DNA from: Halocatena marina | GTDB taxonomy: Archaea > Halobacteriota > Halobacteria > Halobacteriales > Haloarculaceae | Direction: 5' to 3' | DNA: 64,000 bases | Assembly: GCF_023276375.1 (NCBI RefSeq) | Contig: NZ_JALLPK010000001.1 | Coordinates: forward strand, 620,001-684,000 | Shown: positions 1 through 7,962 of the stretch, piece by piece | Layout of the letters: each line of letters starts with the position of its first letter | How positions within the stretch are numbered: position 1 is the stretch's first letter | Program-made: the position numbers and the translations under genes | Notes under the pieces: model-generated | Seen by the model: only the letters and a program-made list of their open reading frames with translations | Told to the model about the DNA's origin: nothing | The model's database searches: none

Positions 1-1
1 T

Positions 2-802
<801 letters not shown>

Positions 803-821
803 GTAGAAAAAGACTTGTTAT

Positions 822-914
822 ATGCCCTCGTTACTGCAGTTGATGTCCAAGAAAGCACTTGTTGTGTTTGTATTGGTCGCAGTTACCGCCGCCGCGATCG
901 TTGTAAAACGATAA
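822..914 (+). CDS. Possible 30-residue single-span membrane peptide
   Basis: A short open frame begins 19 bases after the thiC stop and encodes 30 residues; an internal ATG at 843 would give 23. After two lysines (MSKKALVVFVLVAV) comes an uninterrupted hydrophobic stretch of about 17 residues, ending in VVKR. This fits a single transmembrane helix with basic ends. I do not recognise a family. No ribosome binding site is visible, so translation would depend on read-through from thiC or a leaderless start. Chance hydrophobic frames of this size do occur, so the call is tentative. Confidence 0.33.
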   Translation: MPSLLQLMSKKALVVFVLVAVTAAAIVVKR

Positions 915-1016
915 TCGCAGTTCTTAGCCGCGGTCACCGCGGCTTCGTAATTCACGAGGTGTCAAATACCGGTGGTACCTTGTGTGAACTGTTCACTTCA
1001 CTGATCCCACGAACGA

Positions 1017-1874
1017 ATGACTTACCCCGCGGTCTCGCGAATCGCGGGTATGTACGGCGTCGTCACCCGTAACGAAGAGGAGCTGACGTGGCCGGAGTTC
1101 GAGTATGCCTTCTACGAGGCAAAATCCGTCGCCGGTCGAGCTGCTTCTCCGCAGCCGAATGCAGTGAACATGGTCTCTTGTTTCGCCGATAACGCCGCTG
1201 CGCGTGACAATCCAGATCTCGTACCCGTGAGCGAATCAGGCGAGCGCGCTACCCGCGAGCAGCCGTATTTCGATTGGGCGTACGTCTGCCCGACCCACGA
1301 GCGCTACCGCGACGGTCTCCTTGAGATGATCGAAGAGTGTGCAGCCGTCAACGGCGATGTCCGTCTCGATGATGTGGGATTTCCGCGGTCGGAATACTGT
1401 CACTGCGAGCGGTGTGAACGTGCCTTTTCAGAAAGCGAGTACGACGATCGCTTTGCGTGGCGAGCGTCGGTCATCGAATCGTTCGTTGCCCAAGCCCGCG
1501 AACGGGTTCCTGGGCGGCTGTACCTCACGCTCTACCCAGATCCGTATCCGGGCCATCTCTACGAACGAACCGGAATCGATGTATCAGCGCTCGATAGCGT
1601 CGATGAGTTCGTCGTTCCAATCTACGACATGGCGTACTCGACTACTTACTGGCTCGAAGTTCTCGCCAACGGTTTTGTCGACAAACTCACAACACCATTC
1701 AGCATCGAACTGTACGCTGTGAACGTCGAGATTGACAATCTCATTACGGCGAGTGAGGTTGCACAGGCCTACGCGAAGGATGTCTTCTTTGGCTACGACG
1801 CGAGCAACGCACGAGCGACACTCCGGCGAATGGATGCGCAGGCGCGAGAAGGAAAGTCACACGGCCCCGACTAG
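1017..1874 (+). CDS. Conserved hypothetical protein, TIM-barrel hydrolase-like
   Basis: This 285-residue acidic protein has no signal peptide or membrane segment. I do not recognise a named family. The alternation of barrel-like strands (DVRLDDVGFPRSEYCHC, RLYLTLYPDPYPGHLYE, VDEFVVPIYDMAYSTTYW, TPFSIELYAVN) resembles the TIM-barrel fold of putative glycoside hydrolases. The segment YCHCERCERAF, C-x-C-x2-C spacing, resembles the cysteine cluster seen in some of those proteins and could bind a metal. An ATG at 1050 (MYGVVTRNE) is an alternative start. The gene stands alone, about 100 bases after the possible thiC-linked peptide, in the same direction. The fold assignment is inference from sequence character only. 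Confidence 0.7.
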   Translation: MTYPAVSRIAGMYGVVTRNEEELTWPEFEYAFYEAKSVAGRAASPQPNAVNMVSCFADNAAARDNPDLVPVSESGERATREQPYFDWAYVCPTHERYRDGLLEMIEECAAVNGDVRLDDVGFPRSEYCHCERCERAFSESEYDDRFAWRASVIESFVAQARERVPGRLYLTLYPDPYPGHLYERTGIDVSALDSVDEFVVPIYDMAYSTTYWLEVLANGFVDKLTTPFSIELYAVNVEIDNLITASEVAQAYAKDVFFGYDASNARATLRRMDAQAREGKSHGPD

Positions 1875-2221
1875 CCGCGAAATCTGCTTGATTCCTTCTA
1901 TATTCCCCACAAGATACTTACCAACAACCCACTCTGTTCTATATGAATCGGGCGTCGTGATACGCTCTCTGCCAAGACTGACATTCACGAGGTCTCGCGT
2001 TCGACCTCTCCCGGACGTGTGACCTCTCTGCCTCTGCGTCCGACGCCCCGATTCCTCATCTGGTGTCTTTCTTCTTTCGTACCAGACTGAATCGTGAGAG
2101 TACGCTCTGATAAGTGTCGGAACGTACACCGCGTGAGCTGTGAGGAACGAACACTGGGATTTTCCTTCGCCTGAGCTGTGTGGGTCGTGTTTTTGTAGTA
2201 GGGAGACGGACTGACGTTATC
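1875..2221. other. Intergenic region, no gene recognised
   Basis: This 347-base stretch precedes the CBS-MaoC gene. It contains open frames on both strands, but their translations are low-complexity and rich in Arg and Ser, and look like random reading of GC-rich DNA. I see no tRNA, repeat or strong dyad in it. The promoter of the downstream gene should lie at its end, but no convincing TATA box is obvious. Confidence 0.6.
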
Positions 2222-3139
2222 ATGCTCAAACAGATGTCGCTTGCTGAAGCCATGCGTACGGATGTCGAAACCATCGAATCTGATGCCATACTCATCGAAG
2301 TCGGAAGACGGCTCCGGAAACGAGAGATTGGCTCCGTTGTCATCGTAGACGACGGTCCCCCTGTTGGAATTGTCACTGAGACCGATCTCGTTGAGTTCCT
2401 CGTAACCGGTGGCGACGTCGAAACCGTCACTGCAGCAGAATGTATGTCATCACCGCTGATTACCATCGATGCGTCGTCATCGATCATTGAAGCGGCGACG
2501 TTGCTCCGAGAGCACAACATCAAGAAGCTCCCGGTGCTTTCTGATGGTGAGTTGGACGGAATCGTCACCACAACTGATCTCGCATCGTATCTCCCTCAGT
2601 TTTCCGTCCAGCGGACTTCACGGGAACGTACCGAGGGCCGAGTTCCCCGTCCGAATCCTGAGATGGCCTACGACGATGAGGGGTGGCAGTTCGAGTACCG
2701 TGACACAACGTCTGGGACGTTCGGTGTTGGTGACGTCGTAGAGTTTTCGAAGGTCGTTACGGATGCTGATGTGCGCTCGTTTGCTGAGATAAGTGGCGAC
2801 ACAAACCGTCTGCATCTCGATTCAGAGTTCGCTGCACAGACGCGATTCGATCATCGCATCGTTCACGGAACGCTCGTCTCTGGTCTGATCAGCGCCGCAC
2901 TCGCCCGAATTCCGGGGTTGACGATCTATCTCGCACAAGACATTAGCTATCTCGCTCCAGTGGCCATTGGTGATCGGATCACCGCGGTCTGTGAAGCCGC
3001 CGAAGCACTAGGCAATAATAAATATCGACTCTCAACTGATGTCTACGATGAGAACGACGAACGCGTTATCGAGGGCGAAGCCGTCATTCTCTTGGATGAT
3101 CTTCCGGACACTGTTGACGAGGCGACCGAAGAAGATTAG
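2222..3139 (+). CDS. Two CBS domains fused to a MaoC-like hydratase domain
   Basis: The 305-residue protein joins two CBS repeats (about residues 3-60 and 70-128; GIVTETDLVEFL and GIVTTTDLASYL are typical repeat ends) to a MaoC/hot-dog domain (about 165-295). CBS pairs usually bind adenine nucleotides. MaoC domains hydrate enoyl-CoA esters. The hydratase signature is present in GDTNRLHLDSEFA followed by RIVHGTL, with the Asp and His expected of (R)-specific enoyl-CoA hydratases. The ATG at 2222 is preferred to a GTG at 2180, since the CBS fold begins immediately after it. The likely role is nucleotide-controlled acyl-CoA hydration, but substrate and ligand are unknown. The gene is monocistronic. 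Confidence 0.88.
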   Translation: MLKQMSLAEAMRTDVETIESDAILIEVGRRLRKREIGSVVIVDDGPPVGIVTETDLVEFLVTGGDVETVTAAECMSSPLITIDASSSIIEAATLLREHNIKKLPVLSDGELDGIVTTTDLASYLPQFSVQRTSRERTEGRVPRPNPEMAYDDEGWQFEYRDTTSGTFGVGDVVEFSKVVTDADVRSFAEISGDTNRLHLDSEFAAQTRFDHRIVHGTLVSGLISAALARIPGLTIYLAQDISYLAPVAIGDRITAVCEAAEALGNNKYRLSTDVYDENDERVIEGEAVILLDDLPDTVDEATEED

Positions 3140-3263
3140 AAACAGAGGGGAGATGTTTATCATTACGTGAATTACCAGCAATCGAACGAGTATTTGCTCT
3201 CTGTTGTTGTATCGATATTTCCATCTTTTTTGAGCCAGTCGGTCGCATCTCCGGACAACTGAA

Positions 3264-3271
3264 CGTTTAAC
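3264..3271 (+). promoter_or_regulatory. TATA box of the HFX_2341-type regulator
   Basis: CGTTTAAC is centred about 27 bases before the ATG at 3295, the spacing expected of a leaderless haloarchaeal transcript. Confidence 0.5.
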
Positions 3272-3294
3272 ACTCACTCGAAAGAACGATCTGT

Positions 3295-4266
3295 ATGCAG
3301 ACGCACATCGTCCCGGTCGGATTCGACTACGACCGACTCATCGCACCACTCGTCCGGGATCAACTCGACGTCGACCGTGTCATACTTCTCGAAGGCGCGG
3401 TTGGAAGCGAGGCCAACGTCGAGTACTCCCAGCACCTCGCTGAAAAACTTGAGAAAGACTTCAGAAACCTACTCGGAGCAGAGACCCAGCGATTTGTTGT
3501 CGAAGATGTATACGATTACGACACCGCTTTCGAGCAGGCCTACGACCTGATCAACGCCGAACTCGATGGCGAACCACCCTCGGGAACCGATTCGGACGAG
3601 TTAGAGCGAGAGGATCGACCCCCAAAGGATGGCAGGCAGTGTGATAACGGTGCTGTCTGGGTTAACATTTCGTCGATGCCACGGACAGTGAGCTTCGCGT
3701 TTGCGACGGCTGCACACTCCATCATGGTCGAGCGCCAGAGCGAGCGCGAGCGCATTCGAACCTACTACACTGTTCCTGAGAAGTACTTAGAGACCGAACT
3801 CGCTGAGGAACTCCGAAAGGGGATCGATCTTCTCTCGGATCTTCAGTCTTCGGGTGTCTCCGATGAACGCATCGATGAGTGGGTGACGGATGCTCGGACA
3901 ATGATCGATGAATTCGACGAACGCGGGACGACGATCGGCGCAAAATGCATCGGGGAGAGCCACATCGTCGAACTCCCTGTTGCTTCCTTCTCGAACGTCA
4001 AACCGTTCGAGGAGCTCATCCTGTTCACGCTCGGAGAACACGGCGAGTTCGCCAGCGTCTCGGAACTAGCACAAACGCTCGCGCGCGATCTGAACGAAGA
4101 GTACACCGACAGTTTCCGGTCGAAAGTCATCTACAACGTCGATCGGCTCGGTCCTGGCGGAAAGGGGTATATCGAACAGGAAGAACAGGGGAAGTCCTAC
4201 CGAACCCGCTTGTCCCACATCGGACATTTGTGGGTCCGGTCACACGCCGACGAGAACGAGATGTGA
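3295..4266 (+). CDS. HFX_2341 family regulator: CARF-like N-domain plus winged helix
   Basis: This 323-residue protein matches the haloarchaeal HFX_2341 regulators (DUF6293). The N-terminal half begins MQTHIVPVGFDYDRLI and continues DRVILLEGAV, ETQRFVVEDVYDYDTAF and AVWVNISSMPRTVSFAFATAA. This Rossmann-like pattern resembles the ligand-binding CARF domains of CRISPR-associated regulators. The C-terminal part (about 220-323) carries a winged-helix DNA-binding region (EELILFTLGEHGEFASVSELAQTLARDL). It is likely a transcription factor sensing a nucleotide-type ligand; neither target nor ligand can be read here. No CRISPR locus is nearby. The gene has its own leaderless-type promoter and ends about 50 bases before the convergent PIN gene. 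Confidence 0.85.
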   Translation: MQTHIVPVGFDYDRLIAPLVRDQLDVDRVILLEGAVGSEANVEYSQHLAEKLEKDFRNLLGAETQRFVVEDVYDYDTAFEQAYDLINAELDGEPPSGTDSDELEREDRPPKDGRQCDNGAVWVNISSMPRTVSFAFATAAHSIMVERQSERERIRTYYTVPEKYLETELAEELRKGIDLLSDLQSSGVSDERIDEWVTDARTMIDEFDERGTTIGAKCIGESHIVELPVASFSNVKPFEELILFTLGEHGEFASVSELAQTLARDLNEEYTDSFRSKVIYNVDRLGPGGKGYIEQEEQGKSYRTRLSHIGHLWVRSHADENEM

Positions 4267-4315
4267 GTAGCGCGGTTGTCGTCGATTCCGGGTGGCTGTC
4301 TTTCGGAACTCAAAA

Positions 4316-4732
4316 CTAGTTGGTCTCTGACTCTGGGTCCGAATCCGGTTCCAGTGGAATCCGATTGAGTCCGACCGTATCGTAGTCCTGTTCGCTGGTA
4401 AGCACACGCTCATCACTACAGGCAATGACGCCAGCGTGAAGCGCATCAAACGGAGTCAAATGATACTCATTGAGGAAGGTCGCTGCGGCAAGAACGACAT
4501 CTTCGTGTTCTTTTGGGACGATCGGGACGAGCTCCAGCAAATTAGAAATCGCTCGCGGTGTATCTATTTCGTACGCCGCTGTTTCATGATTGTAGAATAG
4601 CACTAAAACCTCGGCATAGGCTAGTATTGACGTGTGAATGTCGTCGTGCTCTTCGAGAGCACGGATAGCTGGCTTACGGAGCCAATCCTCGTCTTTCACG
4701 AGTGCCGTCAAGAAATCTGTTTCCACGTACAC
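4316..4732 (-). CDS. PIN-domain RNase toxin
   Basis: PIN-domain proteins of this size are the RNase toxins of VapC-like pairs and cleave RNA with Mg2+ bound by conserved acidic residues. The 138 residues begin with the PIN strand MYVETDFLTALV and include a central acidic residue in ILAYAEVLVLF and FDALHAGVIACSDERVLTSEQDYD near the end, giving the usual Asp-Glu-Asp-Asp set. Translation starts with GTG three bases after the stop of the AbrB-type antitoxin, so the two are one transcript and toxin follows antitoxin. The last dozen residues are acidic and probably disordered. The target RNA is unknown. Confidence 0.88.
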   Translation of the reverse strand: MYVETDFLTALVKDEDWLRKPAIRALEEHDDIHTSILAYAEVLVLFYNHETAAYEIDTPRAISNLLELVPIVPKEHEDVVLAAATFLNEYHLTPFDALHAGVIACSDERVLTSEQDYDTVGLNRIPLEPDSDPESETN

Positions 4733-4735
4733 CTG

Positions 4736-5002
4736 TCAGTCCCCACGGTTCTGCGATCGGTGCTCGGCTTCGCTTTGGACCTCCCGGTGAATGGCCTTTC
4801 GTGCGTCTTCTTTCAGTTCGTCCGTGGTCTTCTCACCGAATGCGTCTCCGACAGCGGCTCGAAGCCCCGCAAGCGGGTCCTCATCGACGGGGAACAGTGC
4901 GACGTGGCTCGGGAGTTCGACGATGCGATACCGATCGCCAAACCGCTCTCGGACATCTTTCGGGAGATAGATTCGTCCCCGATCATCCGTCGATTTCGAC
5001 AT
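4736..5002 (-). CDS. AbrB/MazE-fold antitoxin
   Basis: An 88-residue protein whose N-terminus (DRGRIYLPKDVRERFGDRYRIVEL) is the swapped-hairpin AbrB DNA-binding fold, followed by an acidic helical tail (LAGLRAAVGDAF onward) of the kind that wraps and blocks a PIN toxin. It is the first gene of the pair with the PIN gene three bases downstream. AbrB antitoxins usually bind their own promoter, and a 6-6-6 inverted repeat lies exactly between the TATA box and the start codon here. Both the domain and the pairing are clear; the autoregulation is inference. Confidence 0.9.
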   Translation of the reverse strand: MSKSTDDRGRIYLPKDVRERFGDRYRIVELPSHVALFPVDEDPLAGLRAAVGDAFGEKTTDELKEDARKAIHREVQSEAEHRSQNRGD

Positions 5003-5019
5003 CTATACCCGAATATAGA
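5002..5019 (-). promoter_or_regulatory. Inverted repeat at the toxin-antitoxin promoter, candidate operator
   Basis: TCTATA and TATAGA are perfect complements separated by six bases. The dyad lies immediately before the antitoxin ATG and just downstream of the TATA box, where a bound repressor would block initiation. The obvious candidate ligand is the AbrB-fold antitoxin itself. Confidence 0.5.
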
Positions 5020-5027
5020 CGGGAAGA

Positions 5028-5038
5028 TTATAAAAATA
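5028..5038 (-). promoter_or_regulatory. TATA box of the antitoxin-toxin operon
   Basis: On the minus strand this reads TATTTTTATAA, centred about 31 bases before the antitoxin ATG at 5002. The surrounding 40 bases are the most AT-rich of the neighbourhood. Confidence 0.6.
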
Positions 5039-5147
5039 CCCGCTTTTCTATCTATTTTCCCACTCGTCATTGGAGGACTATCCGCCGACGAGACAGGGTG
5101 AACAGGCGGACGCCTCGTTCGACGTTCGCATCACCAGATCACTGTGT

Positions 5148-5771
5148 TCACGCATCGAGCCGGGCTGCGAAAAACGGCGGTTTGGGATCGTCCTCGCCTC
5201 CCATCTCCGGGGCATCCCATTCACCCGTAATCCGAAACCCCGCGTTCTGTAGCTGTTTCCTGGTGGTCTCTGCTCCAGCCATACTCCATGTCATCTTGAC
5301 GTCAGTATCGAGCCAATCGGTGTTCGTGCGTTCGAACTCCGTCGGAGATTCCGAGAGGAGGACGCGTCCGCCGGGAGAAAGAACACGTGCGAACTCATCA
5401 AGAACTGTTTGATGATCCGTGAGTGGAATGTGAATCACGGAGCGATACGCCGTCACGGCTTCGAAAACATCATCTCGAAACGGAAGCATCGTCATATCAC
5501 CCTGTACAAGCAGTGCAGGCGAGACTGTTTCAGCGGCGAGCCGAAGTTGTTCACGGGAGAAATCGAGGCCAACCGCAGTCGTTCTCTCGCACAATCGACG
5601 AAGAATTGGTGTTCCTTGTCCACACCCAGCGTCGAGGATGCGTGTCGGCTCCGAAAGTGAATCGAGGAAATGATCGAGTATCACCATTTCACGACGACTC
5701 CCAGGGCGTTTTGCGGCGTATGTCTCCGCAAGTTCGTCGTATCCTCGACGGATCTTCTCTTTCTTTCCCAT
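5148..5771 (-). CDS. Class I SAM-dependent methyltransferase
   Basis: The 207-residue protein is a single Rossmann-type methyltransferase domain. Motif I is ILDAGCGQGTPIL (about residues 45-57), followed by an acidic residue at the end of strand 2 (AVGLDFSREQL), QGDMTMLPFRDDVFEAVTAYRS for motifs II/III and LSPGGRVLLSESP for motif IV. These are typical of the ubiE/COQ5-like small-molecule methyltransferases. The start at MGKKEKIRRGYDELAETYAAK is preferred because the family normally opens with this helix; a GTG-type start 20 codons upstream is possible. The substrate cannot be told. It is not in an obvious operon; the gap to the DUF1405 gene upstream is about 120 bases. Confidence 0.9.
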   Translation of the reverse strand: MGKKEKIRRGYDELAETYAAKRPGSRREMVILDHFLDSLSEPTRILDAGCGQGTPILRRLCERTTAVGLDFSREQLRLAAETVSPALLVQGDMTMLPFRDDVFEAVTAYRSVIHIPLTDHQTVLDEFARVLSPGGRVLLSESPTEFERTNTDWLDTDVKMTWSMAGAETTRKQLQNAGFRITGEWDAPEMGGEDDPKPPFFAARLDA

Positions 5772-5891
5772 CTGCGAGACGTATGGCGGACAAACGTTCA
5801 ATCTCTCGTCTACGGTGACTGTTCGTCGCACGACCTCGCCGGTGGACGAGAACTATTCTGAGATGTAATCATCAACCAAAGAAAAGACGCT

Positions 5892-6638
5892 CTACTCCAA
5901 CTTCTTCGCACGCGTTGTGTACGCGAGAAAGACCGCAAGGACCGTAATGAGCACTGCGCCAGCAGCCGCGACCTCCAATGCAGAGAGAGTGACCTGTGTC
6001 GTTACGGAGAGCCACGGCACGCTATCGGCGACTGGAAGCGCGGTGTGGTGTGGTTGGCCAACGATCGGATAGAAGTAATCGACGACGAGATCGACAGTGT
6101 ACCACGTGAGCGCAACGCCGATCGCCCAGCCGGGAAACGCAGAATAGCGATGGATGACGAACGCCTCGACGACCATCGCAAGATGACTCCAGAAGAGAAA
6201 GTTGTACATCGCTGGGTGGAGTCCCAGCTGTGCCCACGCAGGAAAGAATGCGAGCAGAACGTAGGGAGTCCACAGACCGAGTTTGATGCAACCAAAAAAT
6301 GCGAACATGTTGATGACTTCATTGTTGCGGTCGAGCTTCCAGAGCGCGATGCTACAAGCGATGAAGAGCGTCGCAAGGGGACTGTCTGGAACGAACGGCC
6401 ACATAACGACTGGTGTCGTAGCGAACTGAGATCGGTAGTACCAGAATCCGAAGGCAGTTCCGACGAGATTGATCGCAACAACGAGCCACGCGAGCCGAAG
6501 ACCGAGATTCTCGATCGTTCTCGGAAGCGGGGCAACATACCGTGGGAGTGAATCGCGTGGTGGGAGCGAGTCGTCATCGAGATACGCGAGGAGTCGATTG
6601 TACCAACTCCACTGTGCGTCGTCGGATGCTATATCCAT
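5892..6638 (-). CDS. DUF1405 family integral membrane protein
   Basis: 248 residues with about six or seven hydrophobic segments (LGLRLAWLVVAINLVGTAFG, SPLATLFIACSIALW, LGLWTPYVLLAFF, MYNFLFWSHLAMVVEAFVI, VPWLSVTTQVTLSALEVAAAG, AVLITVLAVFLAY). The pattern GFWYYRSQ, FIACSIALW, FACSIA and HLAMVVEAFVIHRYS matches the DUF1405 family found in haloarchaea and Bacillus. Its biochemical role is not established. The N-terminal 45 residues are hydrophilic. It reads away from pdxS, with 152 bases of shared promoter region between them. Confidence 0.85.
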   Translation of the reverse strand: MDIASDDAQWSWYNRLLAYLDDDSLPPRDSLPRYVAPLPRTIENLGLRLAWLVVAINLVGTAFGFWYYRSQFATTPVVMWPFVPDSPLATLFIACSIALWKLDRNNEVINMFAFFGCIKLGLWTPYVLLAFFPAWAQLGLHPAMYNFLFWSHLAMVVEAFVIHRYSAFPGWAIGVALTWYTVDLVVDYFYPIVGQPHHTALPVADSVPWLSVTTQVTLSALEVAAAGAVLITVLAVFLAYTTRAKKLE

Positions 6639-6759
6639 GCCTCTGTTTCAATCCCTCTCGTTCGATCAGTATCCGTGTTCGTATTCGTATCCCGTGCTCT
6701 CCCCACTTCGTCTCCAAACGAAGCCACACCAGTCTGTGGAGCGAACGTGTATACAGACT

Positions 6760-6770
6760 GGTTAAGTAGG
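6760..6770 (+). promoter_or_regulatory. TATA box of pdxS
   Basis: GGTTAAGTAGG is centred about 26 bases upstream of the pdxS ATG, consistent with a leaderless or nearly leaderless transcript. Confidence 0.5.
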
Positions 6771-6790
6771 TTCGGGTCAGTGATCCAACC

Positions 6791-7699
6791 ATGAGCAACG
6801 AGACGAACATCGAGGAGCTAAAGCGCGGAACAGATCTCATCAAGCGCGGGTTTGCGAAGATGCAAAAAGGCGGCGTCATCATGGACGTCGTGACGCGAGA
6901 GCAAGCACGCGTTGCCGAAGACAGCGGTGCAGTGGCAGTCATGTCACTCGAAGCCGTCCCCGCGGATATCAGAAAACGCGGCGGTGTCGCCCGCATGGCC
7001 GACCCAAGCGCACTGAGAGAAATCATCGATGAGGTCTCCATCCCTGTGATGGGGAAATGCAGAATTGGACACACGAAAGAGGCACAGATCCTCGAAGCAA
7101 CGGGAGCCGATATGCTCGACGAAAGCGAGGTGCTCACACCCGCCGACAACGAGTATCACATCGAGAAACAGTCGTTCACCGCGCCGTTCGTCTGTGGCGC
7201 GCGCACACTCCCCGAAGCACTGCGGCGTATTGACGAAGGCGCGGCAATGATCCGAACGAAAGGCGAAGCGGGTACCGGCGACGTAAACCAAGCGGTCACG
7301 CATCAGCGTGCGATCAAAAGTGCAATTCGAGAACTCGAAGGCCAGTCCAAAGAGGAGCGAGAAAAGTGGGCACGAGAGCACGAAGCGCCTGCTGACCTCG
7401 TTCACGAAACCGCAGAACGGGGCCGTCTTCCTGTCGTGAATTTCGCTGCGGGTGGTATCGCCACGCCGGCGGATGCAGCGTTGATGATGCATCACGGATG
7501 TGACGGCATCTTTGTTGGATCGGGCATCTTCGGGGCTGAAGACCCTGATTCGATGGGACAGTCAATCGTCGAAGCCGTCAACAACTGGGACGATCCAGAT
7601 GCCCTCGCCGAGATTGCTGCCGGAATCGGTCGCGGCATGAAAGGCCAATCGAACGTCGGGATGAAAGACGAAGAGAAGTTACAAAATCGTGGTGTCTAA
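6791..7699 (+). CDS. pdxS: Pyridoxal 5'-phosphate synthase lyase subunit PdxS
   Basis: PdxS condenses a pentose phosphate, a triose phosphate and ammonia from its glutaminase partner PdxT into pyridoxal 5'-phosphate. The 302 residues are full length for the family. Diagnostic segments are [95 protein letters not shown] and [31 protein letters not shown]. The active-site lysines lie in the VMGK and RTKG regions. No pdxT is visible within the window, so the glutaminase must be encoded elsewhere. The gene is single, with a TATA box 26 bases upstream. Confidence 0.97.
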   Translation: MSNETNIEELKRGTDLIKRGFAKMQKGGVIMDVVTREQARVAEDSGAVAVMSLEAVPADIRKRGGVARMADPSALREIIDEVSIPVMGKCRIGHTKEAQILEATGADMLDESEVLTPADNEYHIEKQSFTAPFVCGARTLPEALRRIDEGAAMIRTKGEAGTGDVNQAVTHQRAIKSAIRELEGQSKEEREKWAREHEAPADLVHETAERGRLPVVNFAAGGIATPADAALMMHHGCDGIFVGSGIFGAEDPDSMGQSIVEAVNNWDDPDALAEIAAGIGRGMKGQSNVGMKDEEKLQNRGV

Positions 7700-7962
7700 A
7701 ATTCGGCCTGATCTGATGGAGTAGCATACGTTCGATCTCCTCAAGCTCGTTGTCAGTGTGTGTCATTTACTGTAGGGCAATTTATATTACTGGTGAATTA
7801 GTTGGATAACATAGATGGTAACATCAACAGAAATTGGGATGTATATAAAACAGGCGTACCTGCTCATCGACCGGGTGAGTGGGTGATTGTTGAATAATAC
7901 TTACATGTCACGTCATTGCATGACAACGAAGATTAACTTTACCTACTCTGTAAGCAAATCAC
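7700..7962. other. AT-rich intergenic region with a possible micro-ORF
   Basis: 263 bases between pdxS and the unrecognised gene at 7963, notably AT-rich after 7780. A TATA-like TTTATATT at 7781-7788 lies about 30 bases before an ATG at 7815 that opens a 23-codon frame ending at 7886 (MVTSTEIGMYIKQAYLLIDR). The geometry would suit a leaderless microprotein, but there is nothing to support the peptide by homology. A promoter for the 7963 gene is expected near 7930-7936 (TTAACTTTA). Confidence 0.4.

Noticed and set aside
815-1072. 85-codon open frame downstream of thiC
   Set aside because: It overlaps the tiny hydrophobic frame and the start of the 1017 gene in another frame, and its translation is arginine- and cysteine-rich without pattern.
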